A model generated the notes under the pieces. That model saw only the letters and a program-made list of their open reading frames with translations. It was not told where the DNA came from and made no database searches. A stretch of 64,000 nucleotides of DNA from Micavibrio sp. (GTDB taxonomy: Bacteria; Pseudomonadota; Alphaproteobacteria; Micavibrionales; UBA9664). Of the stretch, positions 42,843 through 52,057 are shown in pieces. The first letter of the stretch is position 1; each line of letters opens with the position of its first letter. A program made the position numbers and the translations under genes. Location: positions 1 through 64,000 of the forward strand of contig PAAR01000026.1 in the NCBI GenBank assembly GCA_002699085.1, in the 5' to 3' direction.

Positions 42843-42908
42843 CTATAAACACTCCATTTTCTACCTTATTAAGATAAGAGCTTTAATGTCCTTTGTGAAG
42901 GGAAAATA

Positions 42909-43877
42909 TCAGGGATTTTCTGGTTTTCTTCTGTCTGTGATCTTGCCATTGGTTGGCGTAGATTTTTTTACAGGAAATGTCTCACCGGTTTTAAAAGAAC
43001 GCCCAACAAATTTCTCCAGCCGTTTAATAGCTGTCTTATCCTTTGTATCAAAAAAACCTTCCCATGTTGTACTGACCATCATCAAACGCCCTAGCGGTAA
43101 CGCTTTTTGCTTCTTTAAATATGCAACAGCCTCAGCATTCATCTGGTAGCCATCTGCAAAACTATTCAGCACTTTATTCGTTAATCCACGACTCCTTAGA
43201 TCATATTTGAAATCTGAAAATTGCCAGATAATCTGTGGATTTTTGGAACGAGAAAATCTATATAACAAACGCTCAAGATCATCTTTTAAATCAACAGGAA
43301 GATATGGCTCGAGCATATCTATTCTTGCCGCCAACTGATCGCTTATTTTGTTATCATTTCGCCAATCATCTTCCTCACCCTCAAATTCTCTATATTTAAC
43401 AGCCATCAACGACCAAAAATGTCCTCCATTTACTGAGGATGGTATGATCTGGTTATCACGTATTTGTATTGCATCCATAAAGCGAAACATATCAAAAGCA
43501 TATTCTGCACCAAGTTTTTGTCCGCGATATGCTTCATCTACCACAATATTACCATGCGCCGATGTCCCATCTTCAATTGAGAAACTTCGCACATCTCTTA
43601 ATACCGTTTTTGAAGTTTCTTTATCAAACCAAAGAACCTCAAGAAAAGCGCCATGCGTATCACCACGAATTTCAACTTTTAACCTACAACTTTCAGGTAC
43701 ACTTCTTGAAAAATAACCAAGGATAGCTTCAACATCTATTGCAGCGCCGTTCTTATCTTTTAGAAATTTTGCACATTTTCGCCGCACCGCTTCAGGCGCA
43801 TAGCTACCATTCACGCTTAAGATATAGCGTTCGATGGTTTGCTCATTAAAAGCTTTTAATGCGAAAGACTTTTCCAT
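42909..43877 (-). CDS. GNAT-like acyltransferase-fold protein, paralogue 1
   Basis: A 322-residue protein that I do not recognise by name. The middle looks like a GNAT domain: NIVVDEAYRGQKLGAEYAF near residue 113 resembles motif A (R-x-x-G-x-G/A acetyl-CoA loop). Upstream strands LKVEIRGDTHGAFLEVLWF and LRDVRSFSIED precede it. A helical C-terminal half ends with IKRLEKFVGRSFKTGETF. The same layout, length and end motif occur in the protein at 45830-46798, so the two are diverged paralogues. ATG has GAGGAAG before it. Lies in the block separating sdhA and sdhB. Confidence 0.6.
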   Translation of the reverse strand: MEKSFALKAFNEQTIERYILSVNGSYAPEAVRRKCAKFLKDKNGAAIDVEAILGYFSRSVPESCRLKVEIRGDTHGAFLEVLWFDKETSKTVLRDVRSFSIEDGTSAHGNIVVDEAYRGQKLGAEYAFDMFRFMDAIQIRDNQIIPSSVNGGHFWSLMAVKYREFEGEEDDWRNDNKISDQLAARIDMLEPYLPVDLKDDLERLLYRFSRSKNPQIIWQFSDFKYDLRSRGLTNKVLNSFADGYQMNAEAVAYLKKQKALPLGRLMMVSTTWEGFFDTKDKTAIKRLEKFVGRSFKTGETFPVKKSTPTNGKITDRRKPENP

Positions 43878-43928
43878 CCCACTTCCTCGCTATCTTTATA
43901 GCAAAAAAGCGTTAAGATAATATGAAAA

Positions 43929-45248
43929 CTAAGAAAACATATCCTGTAGCTTCTGCCAAAACAGTCCTAGACTAGCTATAGCACTATCATAATGCCCTGC
44001 GCCCGGTATTACTTTTGCTTTCAACTCTGCCATAATATTTTTCGCATCCTTATGGACAATCATATCGGCGATAATTTTACCGCACATATGTGTCGGCACC
44101 ACACCATGCCCAGAATAACCAAAAGCATAATATATACGATCTTCTAAACCACCAACTTCTGGCATCTGAGTTGCGGTTAGACCTAGATAACCACCCCACC
44201 AATGGGTAACATAGGCGTTCTTTAATTGCGGAAAAATACAAACCATCTCCTGATATAATTTTTCAAAAGTATGGCGCTCCTCTTGTTTGTTCTTAAATAA
44301 AGCCGTATCTCCACCACCAAAAATAAGTCTGTTATCTTCTGTTTTAGCGAAATAGTTCAGTAAACGCCGCCATTCAAAACATGCGTAATTACATGATAAA
44401 ACTGTTTCCGCTACATTCGGCCTCAAAGGCTGTATGGCAAACATGGATGTCCGTGCCAATATATATTTTTTACGGGTCTCGGGAAATAACCATCCTTGAT
44501 AGGCATCTCCCGCTAAAACAATTTTTTGCGCCGTAACAACGCCCTCTGGAGTCTCTACCTCAATATAATCAGCTTGTTTATTGATCTTGAGGGCTGGAGT
44601 ATTTTCAAAAATCTTGAGACCTTTAGAAACCAAGTATTTTGCCAATAAATTAAGGTATTTAAGTGAATTAAAATGGCCGCCATTTAAGTCAACCAGTCCC
44701 CCTACATAAAACTCAGAGCCTATAGCATCTTTTGTTTCACCCGCATTTTTAAGAGCTAGATTTTCGCCACAACCAATTTTTTCTAAAAAAGATTTATATT
44801 CAGCCAAATCATCCGCTTTTTTTTCTGACGTGGCTGCTATAATAAGTCCTGATTTGAAGCTTGTTTCTTGCTCAATTTCTATAAATATCTGTTTAATGGT
44901 CGCAACAGCATCTAATGTTGCTTTATATAATGCAGCCGCTTTATCTTCGCCATACGCAGCCGCAGTTTCTCTAATATCCTTATTAAACCCAGGAATAATT
45001 TGTCCTGAATTTCGTCCAGAAGCCCCCCATCCCACACGATGGCGTTCAACGAGCGCAACATTTTTTTGGCCTGCCTTAATTAAATGATATGCCGTTGCTA
45101 GACCAGTAAAGCCAGCACCAATAATACATATCTCTGCTGATATATCCTCATGTAATGATGCGTATTTAATGCCATAATTTTTTTGATCTTTGTAAAGACA
45201 AATATCATCAGATAAAAATCTATCACGATTATGAACAAAGGTTCTCAT
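43929..45248 (-). CDS. FAD-dependent amine/amino acid oxidoreductase (DAO family)
   Basis: A 439-residue flavoprotein. The FAD Rossmann motif is ICIIGAGFTGLATAYHLIKAG near residue 40, followed by ALVERHRVGWGASGRNSGQI, the second family signature. The C-terminal WGGYLGLTATQMPEVGGL and YYAFGYSGHGVVPTHMCGKI complete the FAD pocket. The pattern is that of gamma-glutamylputrescine oxidase/OrdL-type enzymes that oxidise amines. Substrate not determinable here. It lies 51 bases upstream of GNAT-like paralogue 1 on the same strand, in the sdh-splitting block. Confidence 0.85.
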   Translation of the reverse strand: MRTFVHNRDRFLSDDICLYKDQKNYGIKYASLHEDISAEICIIGAGFTGLATAYHLIKAGQKNVALVERHRVGWGASGRNSGQIIPGFNKDIRETAAAYGEDKAAALYKATLDAVATIKQIFIEIEQETSFKSGLIIAATSEKKADDLAEYKSFLEKIGCGENLALKNAGETKDAIGSEFYVGGLVDLNGGHFNSLKYLNLLAKYLVSKGLKIFENTPALKINKQADYIEVETPEGVVTAQKIVLAGDAYQGWLFPETRKKYILARTSMFAIQPLRPNVAETVLSCNYACFEWRRLLNYFAKTEDNRLIFGGGDTALFKNKQEERHTFEKLYQEMVCIFPQLKNAYVTHWWGGYLGLTATQMPEVGGLEDRIYYAFGYSGHGVVPTHMCGKIIADMIVHKDAKNIMAELKAKVIPGAGHYDSAIASLGLFWQKLQDMFS

Positions 45249-45286
45249 TAAAAGATTCTAAGATAGTTTTTTAAACCCATAAAGCC

Positions 45287-45303
45287 TAATTTTCAAAATT
45301 AGA
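45287..45303. repeat. 17-bp perfect palindrome
   Basis: CTAATTTTCAAAATTAG is an exact inverted repeat around a central C. It lies 39 bases upstream of the FAD oxidoreductase start and 95 bases upstream of the two DUF2384-like genes, in their shared divergent control region. It could be an operator for a dimeric regulator of either transcript. AT-rich palindromes of this size may occur by chance. Confidence 0.35.
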
Positions 45304-45397
45304 TAATTAGTTATTTGCAGCGCAGCACATGATTTTCTTTCGTTTTCAAAATGGTTATGGCAAGAGAAAGACAACAACAACTTAATGAGGATTTAAT

Positions 45398-45622
45398 ATG
45401 GCATTTGATGGCGTAGCAATTAATCACCCAACCTTAGCATCTGAACGTGTCTTCAGCCTTGAAAGCATCGCAATAGCTAAACTTGGTGAAACAGAAGGCA
45501 AAGCATTTATGGACAGAAAATATGTCATTGCAGGCAATGAAACGCCTCGTCAAATGGCGCATAGAAGTCAATCTGGATACACCACAGCAAAGCATATGTT
45601 ATTTCCAAGTGGTGGTTGCTAA
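45398..45622 (+). CDS. Small DUF2384/MbcA-ParS-like protein 1
   Basis: A 74-residue protein whose pattern matches the toxin-binding C-terminal domain of Xre/MbcA/ParS antitoxins (DUF2384): AIAKLGETEGKAFMDRKYV, then GNETPRQMAHRSQSGY and TAKHML, i.e. ...G-E--A--F----G-TP--M---S-SG---A---L. There is no helix-turn-helix part in front. The ATG has TGAGGA upstream. Followed without gap by a second protein of the same type. The resemblance is by eye only; no RES- or other toxin gene is adjacent. Confidence 0.55.
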   Translation: MAFDGVAINHPTLASERVFSLESIAIAKLGETEGKAFMDRKYVIAGNETPRQMAHRSQSGYTTAKHMLFPSGGC

Positions 45623-45861
45623 TGCAAACGGATGACCAATTGGAAAAAGCCCGCATCATGCGTTTAAAATGTTTTGCCGCCAACAAATTTGGAGAAAAGA
45701 GAGCAACACAATTATTAAACCAGCCTTACGATAATTTTGATGGGGACACACCTATTGCGGCCGCATCAGAATCTGAAGAAGACCTTAATTTTGTCGTGCA
45801 ACAAATCAGCCAACCAAAAAAACTACGGCCTAGCGAAATGTCAGCTTGCCGTTTTGGCTAA
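45622..45861 (+). CDS. Small DUF2384/MbcA-ParS-like protein 2
   Basis: A 79-residue paralogue of the preceding protein: CFAANKFGEKRATQLLNQPY, then DGDTPIAAASESEEDL, with the same FG-E--A--LL----dG-TPi---S spacing. Its ATG overlaps the stop of protein 1 (TAATG), so they are translationally coupled; a TTG at 45616 is a less likely start. The last 32 bases overlap the end of GNAT-like paralogue 2 on the other strand. Function inferred only from the pattern. Confidence 0.55.
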   Translation: MQTDDQLEKARIMRLKCFAANKFGEKRATQLLNQPYDNFDGDTPIAAASESEEDLNFVVQQISQPKKLRPSEMSACRFG

Positions 45862-46798
45862 AATCTAACGGCTTCCCTGTTTGAAAACTGCGACGGCAAT
45901 AGCGTTCCAGTTCTCTTATTTGCTTAGCGTCATTAAAATCAAAGCTGCACTCAAAAGCCTCACAATATAATAAGACATCAACAAACCTTGTCGCTTGGGT
46001 TTTCAGTGCCATGCTTGATGCGGGGTATGTGTTTTCTCGCAAAGACCATCCAACAATCGCCGCTTCTAATTGCTCAGGCGTCGCATTCAGAGGTGCTGTC
46101 ATCTTCATAACATCCCACACACAATAAGGATTATTAACATCTAAGCCATCAATAATTTCCTGATATTTTTGCTGCGTCTCTTCGTCCAAATATGGCTTCA
46201 AGAAACTAAAACCAAAACTACAATGATGGATAAACGCTTCCGTTTCTGCCTTATTCTTTAATTTAAAACCCATTTTAGGCCATGTCAGCATGCCGTTTTC
46301 ATCTGCGGCTCTAATTTCACATGCTTTCAGTCCAAAACAGTAACCTAACCTTAACTGATTAAACATGATTAGGCGCCCCAAACCTATACGATGGTATAGA
46401 GGATCAACGACAAACTTTCCTTCATAAAGCTTCTTCCATATAAGTGAAAAAGTTCTTTCATCGTCGGCTATGCGTATACCTCTATAAATATCCTCTAATG
46501 AAAAACTTAAATGAAAAAGTCTTTCGGGGCTTTTATGAAGCCGCACTGTCATCGCTGTATAGTCTGGCAATTGGTCTGTCATAATACTCAATACTTCTTG
46601 ACCGCATATCCCAGTATCTTCCATACAAGATTGATTAACATCTACAACCTTTGTTAGAGTATGATTACTATAAGACAGATTATGGTCACCTATAATTAAT
46701 CGAGAACGTGAATAATCTGAGGCAAAGCAACCTTTCAGAAAACCCCTCAGCTTTCTAAAGCGTGTTAAAACATCTGCAGATTTTGGTACAGCCACCAT
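45830..46798 (-). CDS. GNAT-like acyltransferase-fold protein, paralogue 2
   Basis: A 322-residue protein with the same architecture as the one at 42909-43877. MTVRLHKSPERLFHLSF and RIADDERTFSL align with its strands; GKFVVDPLYHRIGLGRLIMF near residue 133 is a clearer GNAT motif A (HRIGLG), and ADENGMLTWPKMGFKL resembles motif B with the usual -GF-. A helical C-terminal half ends with IRELERYCRRSFQTGKPL, matching paralogue 1. Probably acylates or senses a small substrate; unknown. It starts 42 bases after the sdhA stop region, on the same strand as sdhA. Confidence 0.62.
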   Translation of the reverse strand: MVAVPKSADVLTRFRKLRGFLKGCFASDYSRSRLIIGDHNLSYSNHTLTKVVDVNQSCMEDTGICGQEVLSIMTDQLPDYTAMTVRLHKSPERLFHLSFSLEDIYRGIRIADDERTFSLIWKKLYEGKFVVDPLYHRIGLGRLIMFNQLRLGYCFGLKACEIRAADENGMLTWPKMGFKLKNKAETEAFIHHCSFGFSFLKPYLDEETQQKYQEIIDGLDVNNPYCVWDVMKMTAPLNATPEQLEAAIVGWSLRENTYPASSMALKTQATRFVDVLLYCEAFECSFDFNDAKQIRELERYCRRSFQTGKPLDFSQNGKLTFR

Positions 46799-46840
46799 GT
46801 AGAATAGCTATCCCAATGCTTAGATTATGTCAATGAAATT

Positions 46841-48637
46841 CTAATATACACGTTTCTTAGCAGGAAACACTTCAACTTCGTTAGTCAGTGTTTTCATTGA
46901 AACAGGACGATAATCAATTTTGGTTTTACCCTTCTCATCAATCCACATAACTGTATGTTTCATCCAATTTTTGTCATCACGGTCTGGGTGATCTTCCTGC
47001 GCATGGGCACCACGCGATTCTTTGCGATTTTCTGCCGATGTCATGGTCACCACAGCTTGTGAAAGAAGATTATCCAGCTCAAGCGTTTCCACAAGGTCAG
47101 AATTCCAAATCATTGATTTATCGTTCACAACCAAGTCGCCCTTACCTGCATAGACTTTATTAATTTTCTTCACACCGTCAGCCAATGATTTATCAGTACG
47201 GAATACAGCAGCATGGTTTTGCATTGTTTTCTGCATCTCCAAACGTAGCTCCGCAGGGTTTGTTTTACCCTTATTATGACGGAAGTAATCAAGACGATCC
47301 AAAGCCTTCTCGCCCTTATCATTACCTAGGCTTTTATGAGATGCTTCTTTATCAATTGTGGCAGCACATTGTTTAGCTGCTGCACGACCAAATACAACCA
47401 AATCAAGTAAAGAGTTAGAGCCTAAACGGTTTGCACCATGGACAGACACACAAGCCGCCTCACCAATTGTCATTAAACCTGGAACAATCTTGTTCTTATC
47501 TTTAGCGGACTGGTTAATCACTTCTGCGTGATAATTTGTCGGCACACCACCCATATTGTAATGCACTGTTGGCAATACAGGGATTGGTTGTTTTGTCACA
47601 TCAACACCCGCAAAAACACGTGCTGATTCAGCAATACCTGGTAAACGCTCATGGATAATCGCAGGGTCTAAATGCTGCAAATTAAGGTGAATATGGTCTT
47701 TATCTTTACCCACACCACGGCCTTCATTAATTTCAATCGTCATAGAACGAGACACAACATCACGAGAGGCTAAATCTTTTGCTGATGGTGCATAACGCTC
47801 CATAAAGCGTTCACCTTCCGAGTTAGTCAAATAACCGCCCTCACCACGTACGCCTTCTGTAATCAAACAGCCCGCACCGTAGATGCCTGTTGGGTGAAAC
47901 TGGACAAACTCCATGTCCTGAAGACCAATACCAGCACGTGCCGCCATCGCATTCCCATCGCCTGTACATGTATGTGCCGATGTACAAGAAAAATACGCAC
48001 GGCCATAACCGCCTGTTGCCAATATAGTTTGCTTACCACGGAAACGGTGAATGGTCCCATCATCAAGATTCCACGCCATTACACCAAGGCATTCGCCCTC
48101 ATCCGACATAATCAAATCAAGCACGAAATATTCAATAAAAAACTCTGCTGAATGCTTCAATGCTTGTTGGTAAAGCGTATGGAGAATTGCATGACCAGTA
48201 CGGTCAGCCGCCGCACAAGTGCGTTGTGCTGTGCCTTTACCGTATTCTGTGGTCATACCGCCAAATGGACGTTGGTAAATCTTGCCTGCTGCTGTACGGC
48301 TAAATGGCACGCCGTAATGCTCAAGCTCAATAATCGCTGGAATCGCTTCACGACACATATACTCAATCGCATCTTGGTCACCCAACCAATCCGACCCCTT
48401 TACCGTGTCATACATATGATAACGCCAATCATCATCGCCCATATTACCTAAAGCCGCCGAGATACCACCCTGCGCTGCAACCGTATGAGAACGTGTTGGG
48501 AATACTTTTGTGATACACGCTGTCCGCAACCCTTCTTCAGCACAACCGAATGTTGCACGAAGCCCAGCACCACCACCGCCAACGACGACGACATCATATT
48601 CATGGTCAATAATTTCGTATGATTTATAATTTTTCAT
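46841..48637 (-). CDS. sdhA: Succinate dehydrogenase flavoprotein subunit
   Basis: A 598-residue subunit oxidising succinate to fumarate. FAD motif [20 protein letters not shown] near residue 18, [17 protein letters not shown] near 50 with the histidine that carries covalent [23 protein letters not shown] near 245 with active-site His/Arg, and [16 protein letters not shown] near 360 are visible. The C-terminal [19 protein letters not shown] is typical. Follows sdhD after 17 bases; sdhB does not follow. Confidence 0.98.
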   Translation of the reverse strand: MKNYKSYEIIDHEYDVVVVGGGGAGLRATFGCAEEGLRTACITKVFPTRSHTVAAQGGISAALGNMGDDDWRYHMYDTVKGSDWLGDQDAIEYMCREAIPAIIELEHYGVPFSRTAAGKIYQRPFGGMTTEYGKGTAQRTCAAADRTGHAILHTLYQQALKHSAEFFIEYFVLDLIMSDEGECLGVMAWNLDDGTIHRFRGKQTILATGGYGRAYFSCTSAHTCTGDGNAMAARAGIGLQDMEFVQFHPTGIYGAGCLITEGVRGEGGYLTNSEGERFMERYAPSAKDLASRDVVSRSMTIEINEGRGVGKDKDHIHLNLQHLDPAIIHERLPGIAESARVFAGVDVTKQPIPVLPTVHYNMGGVPTNYHAEVINQSAKDKNKIVPGLMTIGEAACVSVHGANRLGSNSLLDLVVFGRAAAKQCAATIDKEASHKSLGNDKGEKALDRLDYFRHNKGKTNPAELRLEMQKTMQNHAAVFRTDKSLADGVKKINKVYAGKGDLVVNDKSMIWNSDLVETLELDNLLSQAVVTMTSAENRKESRGAHAQEDHPDRDDKNWMKHTVMWIDEKGKTKIDYRPVSMKTLTNEVEVFPAKKRVY

Positions 48638-48654
48638 TGTTTAGTTTTTCCTCT

Positions 48655-49059
48655 TTATAGACCAAATGATATTTTTAAAATTGAGAAGATACAGGCAACG
48701 CCTGCCGCAAAGAAAGTCAGTTTCATGCCGATCATTTTCACCATCTTGAACGCCTCATTATGAATGTAATCCTCAACCACAACCTGACAGCCTAAATAGG
48801 CATGATATAAAACTGAAATCGTAAACAGGATAAGTAAAATCGCATTTAAGGGCGCTTGTAACCATGTTGTGAATGTCACGTAATCGAGCGCAACACCATT
48901 AAGTAATGAGTAAACAAACCACACCACCAATATCAGCGTAGATACCGACGTTACACGTTGTGCCATCCAATGCTCGACACCATCTTTAGCCGATCCAAGT
49001 CCCCGTGCACGGGCGACATTAGATTTCAAACCACCCTTTTCCCATTTTAATAAACTCAT
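48655..49059 (-). CDS. sdhD: Succinate dehydrogenase membrane anchor subunit SdhD
   Basis: A 134-residue membrane subunit with three helices. KSNVARARGLGSAKDGVEHW is the alphaproteobacterial N-terminal signature; AQRVTSVSTLILVVWFVYSL, LQAPLNAILLILFTISVLYHAYLG with the haem-region His, and VEDYIHNEAFKM follow. The ATG at 49059 has AGGAG 7 bases upstream and overlaps the sdhC stop as ATGA, so it is preferred over a start at 49086. It anchors SdhAB and binds ubiquinone. Confidence 0.93.
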   Translation of the reverse strand: MSLLKWEKGGLKSNVARARGLGSAKDGVEHWMAQRVTSVSTLILVVWFVYSLLNGVALDYVTFTTWLQAPLNAILLILFTISVLYHAYLGCQVVVEDYIHNEAFKMVKMIGMKLTFFAAGVACIFSILKISFGL

Positions 49060-49469
49060 AACGTAACTCCTAAGATGCAGCACCACATAGCCGCCGTTAA
49101 GCCGATTGACACCAGCAACACTAAATAGCCGGCATTACGTGCACAGTTAATCTCAAATAAATGGCCTGTATCCCAAACCAAGTGGCGGATACCATTACAA
49201 AGATGGAAAAATAACCCAAAGCTACCCGCAATCATAATAACTAAACCAAGTTTAGTAGAAGCCATTTCAACGAAGTATGCATAAGCCTTTGGTCCAGTTG
49301 CCGCTGCAATAACCATCCAGACAAATGCCGCCAGTACCACCGTTAAACCAACACCCGTTATACGATGTAGAATGGATAACATAGATGTCATCTGTGGTTT
49401 GTAAACTTGAAGATGCGGCGAAAGCGGTCTTTCTGGCCGTGTATTTTGTGTAGATGTTTTTTTACTCAT
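49056..49469 (-). CDS. sdhC: Succinate dehydrogenase cytochrome b556 subunit SdhC
   Basis: A 137-residue membrane subunit with three helices. RPLSPHLQVYKPQMTSMLSILHRITGVGL (SPHLQVY and SILHRITG are the family signatures) is at residues 14-42, and HLCNGIRHLVWDTGHLFE near 95 contains the haem b ligand histidine and the quinone-site neighbours. First gene of sdhC-sdhD-sdhA, divergent from guaA with 100 bases between them, which must hold both promoters. Confidence 0.95.
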   Translation of the reverse strand: MSKKTSTQNTRPERPLSPHLQVYKPQMTSMLSILHRITGVGLTVVLAAFVWMVIAAATGPKAYAYFVEMASTKLGLVIMIAGSFGLFFHLCNGIRHLVWDTGHLFEINCARNAGYLVLLVSIGLTAAMWCCILGVTL

Positions 49470-49569
49470 AGTATGTCCCTCTTATCGCTAAAAAGATAAG
49501 GGCTTGGACAGATGAAAGCAAGGCCGAAAAACGCTTTTCATTGAGTTGAAAACAATTTAAGAATGAAAC

Positions 49570-51129
49570 ATGGCAGTACAACATGACCACATTCTCATCC
49601 TCGACTTCGGCTCTCAAGTCACTCAACTCATCGCCCGTCGTGTTCGTGAGCATGGCGTTTATTGTGAAATCTGGCCATTCAATGCCGCCGAAGACGATAA
49701 AATAAAAGCCTTCAATCCCAAAGGCATTATTCTCTCTGGTGGCCCCTCTTCTGTTACCGAAGATAATTCGCCTCGTGCACCACAACTTGTTTTTGAGCTT
49801 GGCATTCCTGTCATGGGCATATGTTACGGTCAGCAAACCATGTGTGAACAATTGGGCGGTAAAGTTGAAAGCGGCCATCACCGTGAATTTGGCCGAGCCT
49901 TTGTGGACATCAAAACAGACAGCCCTTTAACGAAAGGTCTGTGGGAAACTGGCGCAAAAGAACAAGTCTGGATGAGCCATGGTGACCGTGTTACTAAACT
50001 CCCAGAAGGCTTTGAAATTATTGGCACATCTGAGGGCGCACCCTTGGCGATGATCGCTAATTTAGAAAAAAATTTCTACGGCATGCAATTCCACCCAGAA
50101 GTAACTCACACACCACACGGCTCGACATTGATCCGTAACTTTGTACGCAATGTTTGTGGCTGTTCGGGCGATTGGACAATGGCGCAATTCCGTGAAGAAT
50201 CAATTGCTCGTATCCGTACGCAAGTCGGCGATAAAAATGTTGTTTGCGGGCTTTCTGGCGGTGTAGACAGTTCGGTCACCGCCATATTATTACATGAAGC
50301 TATTGGTGACCAATTAACCTGTATTTATGTTGATACGGGCCTCATGCGTAGTGGAGAGTCTGAACAAGTTGTTGACCTGTTCCGCAATCATTACAATATC
50401 CCGCTCATCCATGAAAACGCTAAAGATTTATTCATGGCAAAGCTTGCGGGTAAATCAGACCCAGAAGATAAGCGTAAAGCTATTGGCGCCACCTTTATTG
50501 ATGTCTTTGACAAATGCGCCAAATCAATCGGCAATGTCGACTTTTTAGCACAAGGCACACTCTATCCTGATGTCATTGAATCAGTCTCTTTCACAGGCGG
50601 GCCATCGGTCACTATTAAATCACATCATAATGTTGGCGGTCTGCCTGAACGCATGAACCTCAAATTGGTTGAACCAATGCGCGAACTATTTAAAGATGAA
50701 GTGCGCGAACTTGGCCGAGAGCTTGGCATGCCAGAAGACTTTATTGCCCGCCACCCCTTCCCTGGTCCAGGCTTAGGCATTCGCATACCTGGCGAGCTTT
50801 CAGAAGAAAAACTAGATATATTGCGCCAAGCCGATATGGTCTATCTCGATGAAATCCGTAAAGCAGGATTATATGACGAAATATGGCAAGCCTTTGCCGT
50901 ACTTCTCCCCGTTAAAACTGTTGGCGTTATGGGCGATAGCCGCTCTTACGAGTATGTCTGCGCTCTCAGAGCCGTCACCTCAACCGACGGTATGACCGCT
51001 GAATATTACCCATTCGAGCATGAATTTTTAGGGCGTGTTTCCACCCGTATCATCAACGAAGTCCGCGGCATTAACCGTGTTGTCTATGACATCACCTCCA
51101 AACCCCCGGGTACTATTGAGTGGGAGTAG
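49570..51129 (+). CDS. guaA: GMP synthase (glutamine-hydrolysing)
   Basis: A 519-residue enzyme turning XMP to GMP. The glutaminase half has [18 protein letters not shown], the nucleophile cysteine in [15 protein letters not shown] near residue 82 and [11 protein letters not shown] near 175. The synthetase half has the PP-loop [18 protein letters not shown] near 225 and [16 protein letters not shown] near 397, ending in KPPGTIEWE, the invariant C-terminus. Complete; single gene between sdhC (divergent) and a convergent small gene. Confidence 0.98.
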   Translation: MAVQHDHILILDFGSQVTQLIARRVREHGVYCEIWPFNAAEDDKIKAFNPKGIILSGGPSSVTEDNSPRAPQLVFELGIPVMGICYGQQTMCEQLGGKVESGHHREFGRAFVDIKTDSPLTKGLWETGAKEQVWMSHGDRVTKLPEGFEIIGTSEGAPLAMIANLEKNFYGMQFHPEVTHTPHGSTLIRNFVRNVCGCSGDWTMAQFREESIARIRTQVGDKNVVCGLSGGVDSSVTAILLHEAIGDQLTCIYVDTGLMRSGESEQVVDLFRNHYNIPLIHENAKDLFMAKLAGKSDPEDKRKAIGATFIDVFDKCAKSIGNVDFLAQGTLYPDVIESVSFTGGPSVTIKSHHNVGGLPERMNLKLVEPMRELFKDEVRELGRELGMPEDFIARHPFPGPGLGIRIPGELSEEKLDILRQADMVYLDEIRKAGLYDEIWQAFAVLLPVKTVGVMGDSRSYEYVCALRAVTSTDGMTAEYYPFEHEFLGRVSTRIINEVRGINRVVYDITSKPPGTIEWE

Positions 51130-51132
51130 CTT

Positions 51133-51417
51133 CTAATGAAACTGCCTGATGTCTGCAATCACGGCATTTAGTGTTTGTATATATTCAGCACATTGTGGAT
51201 TGGTGACATCCCAGCCATAGTCTGCCATTTTGCTTTGTATTTGTTCAGGTGACAGGCGCAAGAGAAGCGCAGGAAATTCTTTTATAAAAAGCTGTTCTCT
51301 GCCCTGAGGGTCATTAAAAGCGATAGAAATTTTATCACCTTTATAAGCATAATCACCATTTTGTGTTTGTTGCCCGTCCCCGAAAGGGAAAGATACAAGT
51401 CTTGCTGAAACTGTCAT
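51133..51417 (-). CDS. Small hypothetical protein
   Basis: A 94-residue soluble protein of unknown function. A beta-rich start (VSARLVSFPF, YAYKGDKISIAFND) is followed by a helical end (LLLRLSPEQIQSKMADYG, QTLNAVIADIRQF). The ATG at 51417 has GAGGAAT 8 bases upstream; a frame extension to 51444 is less likely. It ends 3 bases from the guaA stop on the other strand. Confidence 0.6.
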   Translation of the reverse strand: MTVSARLVSFPFGDGQQTQNGDYAYKGDKISIAFNDPQGREQLFIKEFPALLLRLSPEQIQSKMADYGWDVTNPQCAEYIQTLNAVIADIRQFH

Positions 51418-51467
51418 GTAATATTCCTCATATTTTGTAAACACACTACAATATAGACATTATTATG

Positions 51468-52010
51468 TCAAAATATTAAAACATCATCATGCCCAAACTT
51501 AACCGCTGTCGCCTCTTCGGGGGTGCAATTGGTGAATATTTTGCGGATTACACGCATGACACCCATATGAGAGACAATCAACACTTGTTCGTTTTCATCA
51601 TAAAGCATCTTTAATTCTTCAAAAAATGGTCTGAGGCGTTTTTCAACATCGGCATATGATTCACCACCTGTTGGCCTGAAATGATATTTATCTTGAGCAC
51701 GAGCGATGAAGTCTGGATGTGTTTCAAGTTCATCTCCAATTAACCCGTCAAGCACACCATGATTAGACTCCCTCAATGTTTCATTTACAATTAAGGCGCA
51801 ATCATGGTCTTGGTGAACGATCTCTGCAGTTTGGTGAGAGCGTAATAAATCACTGCAATAAATAGCTTTGAGATTATACTCTTTAAGCTTTTCAGCAGCA
51901 CGATGCGCATGCTCAATCCCCTCTTCAGTTAAGGGGGGATTTGAATGTCCTAAAAAACGACCCTCAACATTTCCTTCTGCCGCACCGTGGCGTATACATA
52001 TCAATTGCAT
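51468..52010 (-). CDS. Histidine phosphatase family protein
   Basis: A 180-residue enzyme of the phosphoglycerate mutase-like histidine phosphatase group. The phospho-histidine motif IRHGAAEGNVEGRFLG is at residues 6-21, SDLLRSHQTAEI near 54 gives the second arginine, and VLIVSHMGVMRVI near 146 the second catalytic histidine. GESYADVEKRL is the substrate-side motif. Likely acts on a phosphorylated small molecule such as alpha-ribazole phosphate or a sugar phosphate; not resolvable from context. Divergent from the M16 peptidase gene. Confidence 0.88.
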   Translation of the reverse strand: MQLICIRHGAAEGNVEGRFLGHSNPPLTEEGIEHAHRAAEKLKEYNLKAIYCSDLLRSHQTAEIVHQDHDCALIVNETLRESNHGVLDGLIGDELETHPDFIARAQDKYHFRPTGGESYADVEKRLRPFFEELKMLYDENEQVLIVSHMGVMRVIRKIFTNCTPEEATAVKFGHDDVLIF

Positions 52011-52057
52011 TCAATTAGAGTATAACATTACGGTTAAATAAAACAGTGGAACAGACT

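Noticed and set aside
45398-46798. Toxin-antitoxin module (DUF2384 pair with GNAT-like toxin)
   Set aside because: GNAT toxins are usually about 170 residues and are partnered with DUF1778/RHH antitoxins; the 322-residue neighbour is convergent, not in the same operon. Kept only as an open question.
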